The notes under the pieces are model-generated. The model was not told the DNA's origin and made no database searches. It saw only the letters and a list, made by a program, of their open reading frames with translations. A DNA stretch of 30,365 nucleotides from Isotricha intestinalis (Eukaryota > Ciliophora > Litostomatea > Vestibuliferida > Isotrichidae): assembly GCA_023807065.1 (NCBI GenBank), contig JAJJLU010003802.1, forward strand, positions 1 to 30,365, given 5' to 3'. Positions 17,852 through 27,390 of the stretch are shown one piece after another. Position numbers and translations under genes: made by a program. How positions within the stretch are numbered: position 1 is the stretch's first letter; each line of letters starts with the position of its first letter.

Positions 17852-20800
17852 ATGACAAGTAGTATAATAAACTTCATAGTGGACAAATACTTAAGTAACA
17901 TATTAGAAATAAATAAAGACGAGACAAAATCTTCATTATGGAGTGGTGAATTTGAAATGAGTAATTTGAAAATAAAGAATGAAATATTTACTAATTTAAA
18001 TTTACCATATTTTGAATTAGTAAATGGTTACATAGGAACATTGAAAATAAAACTTCAATTACCTCGTTTTTACATGTATCCAATAATAGTAAATATAGAT
18101 AAAGTTTTTTTTCATGCTCGTCAAAAAAAATTAGAAGGATTAAATAAAGAAATAGAAATAAAAAACATGGAAATTTACAAAGATTCAAAATTACAAAACG
18201 CAGAAGAATTAATGTCACAAGTAAATCAATTTCAAAATGAAAATCCTGGAATGTCATCTCAAATAATAAATAATTTAATAATTAATATTAATGATATTTT
18301 TATTAAATACGATGATGAATTGTCTTATCCTGAAAAACCCTTTTCTTTTGGAATATTAATGAAACAATTAAAAATTAGAACTACTGATAAAAATTTCACT
18401 GAAGTTGATGATAATGTTAATACTATTCCTTATAATGTTGTTAATTTTAAAATGATTAAATTAACTAATTTATCTATGTTTATGGATATTTATAATGATA
18501 AAAATCAAATGCCTTATGAACAATATATTATTGATAATGAAAAAACTGAAATTAATGATTATTTAATAAAATATTTAAAAGATAAAAAAGATTTTTATAA
18601 ATATTGTTTAACTGAAATGAATATTAAAATAAATGATGAAAATGCCCATTCTTATTTATTATTTAATTTAGGATTAACATTGAAAACAGCTTTAAATGAT
18701 AATTTAAAATTAGATCCTTCTCCAAAAGCATTAGCAAATTGTGAATTAGGTGAAATAAAAATGGCATTATCATTAATTCAAATATCATTATTAATGAATT
18801 TATTATCATATATAAATTTAAATGCAATGTATCAAATAGGATTAGCTAATAATTATTATACTAAAAAATTAACTAAAGAACAGCAAAATTCATATGTTGA
18901 AAATTATATAACATATTATGAATTAAAATATAAAAAAGAAAAACTAAATCTTAAAGAAGCTGAAAGAATGAAAGAAGAAGATTTAAAGAATGTAGAAAAT
19001 GGATTAAGATATGATACTATTCAAGCAATGAGAGATGCTGCTTTAATTAAAATTTCTCATTCAAATGAAAAAGAAAATATTAGAAAAAAAATTACTCAAT
19101 TAAAAGGAGGAACTGGATTTTTTAGTTATTTTGCTTCTGGACCTAATGAAGAAGAAAAAAAAGAAATTCAAAAATTAGAAAAAAAATTAAGTGAATTAGA
19201 AGATAATGATGAGAAAATTGATAAAGAAGCTTATGAAATGATTAATAATAGTAAAAATGAAGGAGAAATTGATTTTTTAAGAGATGTTAAAGATAGTTTT
19301 GTTTTATATAAAGTTGAATTAAAATTACCTAAATGTATTTTAAAAATACCTGAAAATGATGATTTAGAAATGATTGATTTAGTTTTTAAAGATTTTAAAG
19401 TTTTATGTGATATAAAAAAAAAAGGACAATTTTTTGGTTTATATGTTGATGATTTAACAATTAATCAATATCAATTAAAAAATTCAGTTTTTAAAACTTT
19501 ATTAGAAACAGTAGAACAAAAAGCAGATAAAGAAGATAATAATAATAATAATGACAATAAAGAAAAAGGTTCTGCTTTAACAATTGAATTTATTAATGAT
19601 CCTAGTTTTGAGAAATGTGATTATAAATTTATTTTTAAAAATAAAAAAAGATTAATAATTACTTTAAATTTATATTCTTTACAATATTTTTCATCAAAAA
19701 TAATGACAAATTTAAATACTTCAATTGGAAAAAATGATGTAATGAAATATGTTCAAGGTGAAATTGGAAGTTATATAAATAAAGGAATGAAATTATCAGA
19801 AGTGATTAATCAAGGAAATTATAATCATTTTAACATTGATTTAGATATTGAAATTAAAAGTCCTTTATTATTATTTCCTCAAAATATTATTGATGAAAAA
19901 AATAATCAAACTATTTTAATTAGTTTTGGTGATTTAAAAATGTATTCTATTCTTCCTCCAAGAAAAAATAAAAATATTGATTATCTTCAATTTAATGATG
20001 ATAATCAAAAAAATAGTTTATATGATGTTTATAAATTAGATGGAAATAATTTTTATATGTCTACTATTAAAAATTATGATGGAAATGTTGCTAATTTAAC
20101 TTCTTTAGAAGGATTATATTTATTAGAAAATGTTACTTTAAATTTTGTCATGTTTAATATTATTGAACCTCAAAATAAATTTTTTGAAAATTTTAAAATT
20201 GAAATTACTATAAGTGATGTTAATTTTAATTTAACTGATTCACAAATGATATTTTTTATTAATTTACTTGATAGTTTAAGTAGAATTAATAAAAAAATAG
20301 AAATTGATTTATTATCTGATTTAAAATTTGAAGAAGAAGAAAAAAAAGAGGAAGAGAAAAAAGAAGAAGAGAAAAAAGAGGAAGAAAAAAAAGAGGAAGA
20401 GAAAAAAGAGGAAGAGAAAAAAGAGGAAGAAAAAAAAGAAGAAGAAAAAAAAGAGGAAATAATAAAAAAAGGAAACAAACCAACATTTATATTTATATTT
20501 AATTTAACAAAAGTAAAATTTGCAATATTAAAAACAATATCATTAAAAGAAAGAGAAATATTACAAAAATCTTCTGATGAAAAAATACATAATAAAAAAT
20601 ATAAAGAGTACTTATCATTTTCAATGGAAGAATTTATAATAAATTTAATATCAACAGAGAAAGGAAATATGAATGTAGAATTAAAAATAAATTCAATAAA
20701 TATGAAAGATATAGAAGTACAATATTTATCAGAAAATAAGTTTGAAGGAGAATCAATTTTATATCAGTCTTTTCAAAATATGATTGGAACTGAAAGTGAA

Positions 20801-23800
20801 ATTGATAAAATAGACTTATTTAAAAGATCTATTTCAAGAGTAGATTCAGTATTTAGTGAATTAAATGAAAGTAATTCAGAAATAAATACTAATAAAAAAA
20901 AAAGCTTTGCTGTTAATAATAAAAATAATAATCCTTTTATTACTATTTTTTATAATTATTTATTTGAAGAAAAAAAACAATTTGTTTATATGGATATGTC
21001 TAAATTAAAATTATGTTTTCCTTTACCTACTTTAGCTAAATTATATCAATTTTATCAATATTATTTTGGAATTTATTCTAAAAAAATGAGGATCTTAAAT
21101 AAATTTTTACAAAGTGAAGATTTAAAAATTGAAAATTATAAAAAAAAAAATGACCCAAAATATAAAAAAAAGAAAGTTAATGAAGAAGAAGAAGAAGATG
21201 AAAAAGAAGATGACAATAAAGAAATAGATTTAGAAAATAAAAATATTGAAGATTTTGAAGATAATGAAATATCAACATCTAAAAAAAATAAAAATTTAAA
21301 AGAAAAGAAAAAGAATTTATTAGAAAATACAAAATTATTAAAAAATTTAAAAGAAACAGTAAATAAAGATCCATATGCAAAAAAAAGTTTTATAAGTAAA
21401 ATGGAAGAGAGCTTAAATATTAATATTCAAAACAGACAATCAAAAATAGAAAAAACAGATATGAATATAGTAGTAAATATGAAAGAAATAGAAATGTCAA
21501 TGCCAATGGAAGCAGAAAAAGATGACACAAAAGTTTTATTATTTAAATTTAATTTTATGTGTAAAATAAATATGAAAAGTGAATATGAAACAATAATGAA
21601 TGAATTTAAAGAAATAGAAAAAATAAATTATCATTATAATGATATGAAATTAAGTGTTAAAATATTTAATATTGATTTTTCTATTTTAAATTTCATTAGA
21701 GGAGAATATAAAAAAGCTGGTTTATGTGAAATTATGTTGTCTGATTTTAGATTTTTAACAAATATTAATTCTTTTTTAGATTTTGAAAATCAAAGAAATG
21801 TAATGACTATAAATGTTAATTTTGAACCAATGACAATTAATATTGGTTTTAGACAAATTAAAACATTACAAAAATTTTTAGGAACTTTAACTCAATTTAC
21901 AACAGATATGAATTTACCTTATGATAATCCAATGTTAACTTTTGATAATAATTCTATAATTTCTAAAAGTTCTTTTCCAAATTCTTTAATTGATTCTGTT
22001 TCAGAAAATAATTCTTTAAGTGAATTTAATTCTTCTATAAATGAATCAACAATAAATATAGATAAAAATGATGAAAAAGAAGAAAAAGAAGATGAAATAA
22101 AATATAACACATCAACATTTGAAAATATAATGGATGTAATATGTACAATAGATAAAGTATCAATGAGATTTTTAGATAATACATCTCAATATATTTCTCC
22201 TTTATTAAATATAGAAATGAATAAAACTTCATTTAAATATATTTCAAATTCAAATCCAAAAGGAACTAAAAATATAGGCTTTCTAATATTAGAAAGTGTA
22301 TCTCAAAATGATATTCCTTTAAAAGATTATGATCCATATAATTTATATCAATATGCATATGCAAATTTTAATTTAGAAATTAATTTCTATAATGATAAAA
22401 AAAACGATTGGGAACCAATTGTAGAAAAATTTTCAGGTGAATTTTTAATAAATCAATTTGCAATATTTTCACGTTATAGAAGTGATTTAATAAGTAATGA
22501 TATGTTAAATATTAATTTTTCAATGGATTCTGTTAGAGTTTTTAATAATGTTATGAAAAAATTTTATCAAGATGAAGAAGATTGGGATAATTTAGAAAAA
22601 AGAAATGATTTAAATGTTGGTTCTAGTCAAAATTCTGCTATTGAAGTTTTTAATTTTACTGGAATTGATGTTAATTTTTGGTTAGATGCTGATGAAAAAA
22701 CTGAAGATAATGTTAAAAAAGTTAAAAAATATGTTATTAAAAATGAAAAAAGTAAAGTTTATTATAAAAATGAAATTGCTGGTTTTTATAAAAAAATGAA
22801 TGAAGCTGATTTAAGATTTAAAAAAGATAAATTTTCTTTCCAATTTGAAGGATATTCTGTTATTGATAACTTAGATTATTTTACTAATTATGTTAAAAGC
22901 TTTATTATTATGAAAGAAAAAGAAGTTTTTAATGATGCAAGATCAATAAGATCTGGAGTTAAAGTTAATAAGAAAAAAGAAGAAATAAAAGAAAATAATA
23001 TTAAAAATGTAAAATTAATAGATGATATAGATAATGATGTTAAAGAAATTGAAATAGAAAGTAAAAGTAGTGGAAATAGTGATCAAAAAAAAAATATTAT
23101 TAAAGAAGAAGAAGAAGATGAAATTAATACTGATTCAATAAAAAAACCATTAATTGATAAAAAAGAAAATGAAAAAATATATAAAGACAAAGAAGGAAAA
23201 AATAATGAAAATAATTATAATTTAATGAAAGAAACTTTACAAGTTTTAGTAAAAGTTTATCAAAATGGATTAACTAAAACAATATTATTAGAAAGTAATG
23301 TTTCTTTTTATAATAATTTACAATATCCAATAACTTTATCAATAATACCAAAAGAAAGTTTTATGTTAGATTATCAACTAAATGAAAATAATATAGATCA
23401 TTTAAATAATGTAAATAAAATTAAAATAAATCCAAATACTCAAAAATCAATTCCTTTAAATTTAGTTAAAAGTCAATCTAGAATTTATGCTAAAATTGAT
23501 GATGATAATATGATGGAAAATAATAATGGTAATTATACTTTAATATATGAAAACTTTAATTTTATTAATGATGAATTATTTAATTTAACTGAATATGATC
23601 AAATGAGAAGTCTTGTAGGAGAAAATAATTTTAAAATAAAAAATATTCTTAAGTTAGAAAAAGAATCTTGTAAAATACTTCCTTTGAAAAAAAATAATGA
23701 AAATTATTTTGTTTCTATTGATTTTACTGTTCAAAAAGGTTTAAATGAAAAAATAAAAACTTTAAAAGAATTAAATGATAAGAAAAATATTAATAATGAA

Positions 23801-26800
23801 ATTAATTTATATAAAGATAAAACTTATAATACTTTTTCTTATATTTTTATTATTGGACAATGTTTTGTTTTAGAAAATCAAATTCCTTATAAAGTTAAAA
23901 TTGATTTAATAAATAATTCAAAAGATAATTTTATTGATTTAAATCCTTTAGAAATTAAAAATGTTTTTGATATAAATCCTTTAGATGAAAACGGCAAAAT
24001 TAAAGTAAATTTAAATTATCAAAATGAAAATTTCATAAGTGACGAAATTAATGACTTTAACAATGAGGAAAAAATAAAATTAAAAAATGATAAAAATGAA
24101 ATAATAGAATGTAATATGAAAAGTGATGATAATAATGCTTTAATAAATATATATGATGAAAAAGGTTTATTTAAATTAGTGAAAAATTTTACAAAAAGAA
24201 AAAAAATAATATTATACTTTGATTACATAATAAATAATAAAACAGATAATGAAATATTAATAAAAGATAAATCAATAAATGAAAAAGACTTTAAAGAAAA
24301 TATAACAAATAAACTTTTTCCAAAGTCAATTTCATGTATAAATATAAATTCAAATTCAGCGAATTTTAAAATAGGAAATTCTTCTTGGACGAAAAATACA
24401 ACTTTAAATACAATAGGAATGTCAGGTGAATTAATTTTTGAATCAAAAAGTGAAGAAAATGATAAAAATTCTTTAATCAAAAATTTAGCTTTAATTATTA
24501 CTTCATCTTCAATGTTTAAAAATTCATTTATTATATTAATTGAACCTAGATTTATGTTAGTTAATAAATTACCTATTAATCTTATTTTCAAACAATATGA
24601 TATTAATAAGAAAAATAATGATTTATTCCAAAATCAAACTTTAGAAAAAGGAGAAATGATGGAGTTTAAATATATTCAAACTGAGAAAAAAATGAAAAAA
24701 TATATTCAAATTTCTTCAGAAAATCAAAATGAATTTTCTTGTCCTTTTAATATTGAAGATATATCTGATTTAAATATTAAAATTCCTTTGAAAGATGATT
24801 TAATATCAAAAGTAAAGAAAGATAATGAAGAAATTCAAATTAAAAAAGAAGATATTAAAAAAGAAAAAGAAGATAATCAAAATGAATTGAAATTAATAAA
24901 TAATAAAAATATAGAAGAAATAAATGAAAAAAATGAAAAAATAAAACAATTAGAAGACGAAGAAAAATTATTAAATGAACATACAATATATAAAATAAAT
25001 AATAAGGAATATTTATTAATAAAAACATCGATAGCAACATATGATAATGGATTAATATATATAATATTTTATTCACCAAAATATTCAGAATATATAATTT
25101 CAAATGAAACAAAAGAACAAATAAAAATTAAACAAAAAAAAGATAAATATTCTAATGATTTAATAATTTTAAATGGAAATGAAGAACAACCTTTTGTTTG
25201 GGGAGATTTATCCGATGATGAAAAATTATTAATTGTTAATATTAAAAACACTGAAATTGAAATTGATTTTTCTAAAGTTGAAATAGGTAAAATTACTAAA
25301 AAAATCCAAAAACAAAATTTCAGCTTTGAAATTGTTATTGAAAATAATAAAAGAAGAAAATTAATAATTTCATCAGATAAAGTGAAAAAAAAAGTAGTTA
25401 AAAAATCATTTTATCTATCATTAATAAAAACAGATAAAAAAAATTTAACTTCTAAATTTATAATAAATATGAAAGGATTTGGTTTATCAATAATAGATAA
25501 TTCTCCAAGAGAAATATTTTATATTTCATTTTATAATTTATTCTTAAAATATCATACAATAACAATAAAAAAACCAGAATTAAATATTCAAGAATCATCA
25601 ACGAATATAATATTAATGATGAAAAATTTTCAAATAGATTATTGTTTAGAAGATTCATTTAAATCTATTATAGTTCCAAAAAAAAGAATTAATCCTGAAA
25701 TTGAAGAAACTCTTTCTTCAAAAGATAAATATAATTTTATTCCATTTTTCCAATTATTACTTTCAATTTCAACTTCAGAAAATTTAAAAACTAATGAAAC
25801 TGTAACTAAATATCCTCAATTTGATTTCACTATGCAAGAAATGTTAATCTTTGTTGATCAAGCATGTATTTATACTTTATTAAATTTACAAAATCAATTA
25901 TTAAATCAATTAGATTTTTATACAACAAATGAAAACGACAAAAAGAAAAATGAGAATTTAATGAAAAAAAGTTCAATAGAAAATATTCCTTCAAAATTTG
26001 ATAAAAATTTATCTCCTGAAATAGAATCTCCTGAACAATTAATGTTAACATCAGAAAATCAATCTAAAATATTTATGAATTACTTATTTTTATCATCAAT
26101 AAAAATAACATTAACACTTAGAATAGATTTATCATCACTTGATTTAGGAAATCTTCCTGGAATTCTTCATAAATTAATAGCAGCATTTGGAAATACATTA
26201 GCACATATTTCCGATTGTACATTACGTTTTTCAGAAATGGTATATTCAAATGTTTTCACAGATATTTATTCTCTTTCAAATCTTATTCAAAAGCATTATA
26301 TGAGACAAGGAATGCTTCAATTTTACAAAGTTTTAGGTTCTTTAGATATGATAGGAAATCCAATTGGATTCGTTGATAAAGTAGGAACTGGATTTTTCGA
26401 ATTTTTCAATGAACCAAGAAAAGGATTTCTTAAAGGACCTGTTGGATTCGGAGAAGGATTAGCAAAAGGAGTAGGATCTCTTATCTCTAATGTAATAGGA
26501 GGCTCATTTGATGTAGTTGGAAAAATCACAGGAACTTTCTTAAATTTCACACAAACACTTCAAGGAGAAAAAAATATTATTCAAGAAAAAGAACCTGAAA
26601 ATTTCATTGATGGTATGTATAAAGGTATTAAAGGAGGTTTTATAGATATTGGAAAAGGTGTTATTGGTGTTTTTAAAAATCCTTATGAAGGAATGAAAAA
26701 TGAAGGTGTTAAAGGATTATTTAAAGGAATTGGAAGTGGAATTTTAGGAGTTGCTGTTTCTCCTTTTTCAGCGGCTTTTAGAATTAGTAATAAATTATTT

Positions 26801-27280
26801 GTTGGATTAAAAAATACTGCTAATATATTTAATGATAAAATTAAAAGTGGAAGATTTAGATATCCAAGACCAATTGAAAAAAATTCTGCTTTAAAAAGTT
26901 ATGATAAGGAAAAAGCTAAAATTCAAGCTATATTAAATTATTTAGATGATTATGATGATGAAGAAATTATTCATTTTAGATATTTTATGTATAAAAGCTC
27001 AGGATTAGATAAAAATGAAAGTCTTTTAATTTTAACTAATAAAAATATTATTGTTGTTTATGAAGAAAAAGAAGTTGTTTTTGAAATTAATTTAAAAGTT
27101 ATTTGTTCTGTTCAAGTTCATGATGAAAATTTAAAAGAAGGAAATTATAATAATAGTAATGATAGAACTTATACTTTATTATTTATTTTACCAGAAGAGA
27201 AAAAAAAATATATTGCTACTGATAATTATGAATTATGTAGGGAGTTTTATTCCTTTTTGATTAGAAATATTTCTGGATGA
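17852..27280 (+). CDS. VPS13: VPS13-family bridge-like lipid transfer protein
   Basis: 3142 residues in one uninterrupted frame, nearly the same length as yeast Vps13 (3144). The N-terminus (1-105) is a chorein domain (IINFIVDKYLSNILEINKDE, LWSGEFEMSNLKIKNE, PYFELVNGYIGTLKIKLQLP), the entry of the hydrophobic groove that carries glycerolipids between membranes at contact sites. A long beta-rich repeated region follows, interrupted by charged loops. A KKEEE repeat tract is at about 828-870, and acidic Lys/Glu/Asn loops occur near 1105-1150 and 1690-1790. The adaptor-binding/SHR-BD region would lie in about 1800-2450 (not resolved by eye). Residues about 2813-3000 carry the conserved glycine-rich amphipathic helices of the VPS13/ATG2 C-terminus (GFVDKVGTGFFEFFNEPRKG, GLAKGVGSLISNVIGGSFDV). 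A PH-like end (about 3030-3140) includes ESLLILTNKNIIVVYE. It ends at TGA and converges with the phosphatase gene 110 bases away. Confidence 0.95.
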   Translation: MTSSIINFIVDKYLSNILEINKDETKSSLWSGEFEMSNLKIKNEIFTNLNLPYFELVNGYIGTLKIKLQLPRFYMYPIIVNIDKVFFHARQKKLEGLNKEIEIKNMEIYKDSKLQNAEELMSQVNQFQNENPGMSSQIINNLIININDIFIKYDDELSYPEKPFSFGILMKQLKIRTTDKNFTEVDDNVNTIPYNVVNFKMIKLTNLSMFMDIYNDKNQMPYEQYIIDNEKTEINDYLIKYLKDKKDFYKYCLTEMNIKINDENAHSYLLFNLGLTLKTALNDNLKLDPSPKALANCELGEIKMALSLIQISLLMNLLSYINLNAMYQIGLANNYYTKKLTKEQQNSYVENYITYYELKYKKEKLNLKEAERMKEEDLKNVENGLRYDTIQAMRDAALIKISHSNEKENIRKKITQLKGGTGFFSYFASGPNEEEKKEIQKLEKKLSELEDNDEKIDKEAYEMINNSKNEGEIDFLRDVKDSFVLYKVELKLPKCILKIPENDDLEMIDLVFKDFKVLCDIKKKGQFFGLYVDDLTINQYQLKNSVFKTLLETVEQKADKEDNNNNNDNKEKGSALTIEFINDPSFEKCDYKFIFKNKKRLIITLNLYSLQYFSSKIMTNLNTSIGKNDVMKYVQGEIGSYINKGMKLSEVINQGNYNHFNIDLDIEIKSPLLLFPQNIIDEKNNQTILISFGDLKMYSILPPRKNKNIDYLQFNDDNQKNSLYDVYKLDGNNFYMSTIKNYDGNVANLTSLEGLYLLENVTLNFVMFNIIEPQNKFFENFKIEITISDVNFNLTDSQMIFFINLLDSLSRINKKIEIDLLSDLKFEEEEKKEEEKKEEEKKEEEKKEEEKKEEEKKEEEKKEEEKKEEIIKKGNKPTFIFIFNLTKVKFAILKTISLKEREILQKSSDEKIHNKKYKEYLSFSMEEFIINLISTEKGNMNVELKINSINMKDIEVQYLSENKFEGESILYQSFQNMIGTESEIDKIDLFKRSISRVDSVFSELNESNSEINTNKKKSFAVNNKNNNPFITIFYNYLFEEKKQFVYMDMSKLKLCFPLPTLAKLYQFYQYYFGIYSKKMRILNKFLQSEDLKIENYKKKNDPKYKKKKVNEEEEEDEKEDDNKEIDLENKNIEDFEDNEISTSKKNKNLKEKKKNLLENTKLLKNLKETVNKDPYAKKSFISKMEESLNINIQNRQSKIEKTDMNIVVNMKEIEMSMPMEAEKDDTKVLLFKFNFMCKINMKSEYETIMNEFKEIEKINYHYNDMKLSVKIFNIDFSILNFIRGEYKKAGLCEIMLSDFRFLTNINSFLDFENQRNVMTINVNFEPMTINIGFRQIKTLQKFLGTLTQFTTDMNLPYDNPMLTFDNNSIISKSSFPNSLIDSVSENNSLSEFNSSINESTINIDKNDEKEEKEDEIKYNTSTFENIMDVICTIDKVSMRFLDNTSQYISPLLNIEMNKTSFKYISNSNPKGTKNIGFLILESVSQNDIPLKDYDPYNLYQYAYANFNLEINFYNDKKNDWEPIVEKFSGEFLINQFAIFSRYRSDLISNDMLNINFSMDSVRVFNNVMKKFYQDEEDWDNLEKRNDLNVGSSQNSAIEVFNFTGIDVNFWLDADEKTEDNVKKVKKYVIKNEKSKVYYKNEIAGFYKKMNEADLRFKKDKFSFQFEGYSVIDNLDYFTNYVKSFIIMKEKEVFNDARSIRSGVKVNKKKEEIKENNIKNVKLIDDIDNDVKEIEIESKSSGNSDQKKNIIKEEEEDEINTDSIKKPLIDKKENEKIYKDKEGKNNENNYNLMKETLQVLVKVYQNGLTKTILLESNVSFYNNLQYPITLSIIPKESFMLDYQLNENNIDHLNNVNKIKINPNTQKSIPLNLVKSQSRIYAKIDDDNMMENNNGNYTLIYENFNFINDELFNLTEYDQMRSLVGENNFKIKNILKLEKESCKILPLKKNNENYFVSIDFTVQKGLNEKIKTLKELNDKKNINNEINLYKDKTYNTFSYIFIIGQCFVLENQIPYKVKIDLINNSKDNFIDLNPLEIKNVFDINPLDENGKIKVNLNYQNENFISDEINDFNNEEKIKLKNDKNEIIECNMKSDDNNALINIYDEKGLFKLVKNFTKRKKIILYFDYIINNKTDNEILIKDKSINEKDFKENITNKLFPKSISCININSNSANFKIGNSSWTKNTTLNTIGMSGELIFESKSEENDKNSLIKNLALIITSSSMFKNSFIILIEPRFMLVNKLPINLIFKQYDINKKNNDLFQNQTLEKGEMMEFKYIQTEKKMKKYIQISSENQNEFSCPFNIEDISDLNIKIPLKDDLISKVKKDNEEIQIKKEDIKKEKEDNQNELKLINNKNIEEINEKNEKIKQLEDEEKLLNEHTIYKINNKEYLLIKTSIATYDNGLIYIIFYSPKYSEYIISNETKEQIKIKQKKDKYSNDLIILNGNEEQPFVWGDLSDDEKLLIVNIKNTEIEIDFSKVEIGKITKKIQKQNFSFEIVIENNKRRKLIISSDKVKKKVVKKSFYLSLIKTDKKNLTSKFIINMKGFGLSIIDNSPREIFYISFYNLFLKYHTITIKKPELNIQESSTNIILMMKNFQIDYCLEDSFKSIIVPKKRINPEIEETLSSKDKYNFIPFFQLLLSISTSENLKTNETVTKYPQFDFTMQEMLIFVDQACIYTLLNLQNQLLNQLDFYTTNENDKKKNENLMKKSSIENIPSKFDKNLSPEIESPEQLMLTSENQSKIFMNYLFLSSIKITLTLRIDLSSLDLGNLPGILHKLIAAFGNTLAHISDCTLRFSEMVYSNVFTDIYSLSNLIQKHYMRQGMLQFYKVLGSLDMIGNPIGFVDKVGTGFFEFFNEPRKGFLKGPVGFGEGLAKGVGSLISNVIGGSFDVVGKITGTFLNFTQTLQGEKNIIQEKEPENFIDGMYKGIKGGFIDIGKGVIGVFKNPYEGMKNEGVKGLFKGIGSGILGVAVSPFSAAFRISNKLFVGLKNTANIFNDKIKSGRFRYPRPIEKNSALKSYDKEKAKIQAILNYLDDYDDEEIIHFRYFMYKSSGLDKNESLLILTNKNIIVVYEEKEVVFEINLKVICSVQVHDENLKEGNYNNSNDRTYTLLFILPEEKKKYIATDNYELCREFYSFLIRNISG
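20330..20458 (+). repeat. 15-nt tandem repeat coding KKEEE
   Basis: Seven in-frame copies of a 15-base unit (AAAAAAGAGGAAGAG and variants), starting at 20342, plus a partial eighth. They encode (KKEEE)n within VPS13. Copies differ only by GAA/GAG changes. The period is a multiple of three, so length change would keep the frame; this is a likely size-polymorphic site. Confidence 0.9.
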
Positions 27281-27390
27281 GTTTTTTTCATTTTTTTAAT
27301 TTTTAAAATATTTAATTATTTTTATTTATTAGTTTTAGGTTTTTCATTCAATATTTAACAAATTTAGAATTATATTATAATATATTTATA

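Noticed and set aside
20170..20486. Minus-strand SSFF/LPLF repeat frames
   Set aside because: Shadows of the KKEEE repeat in VPS13.
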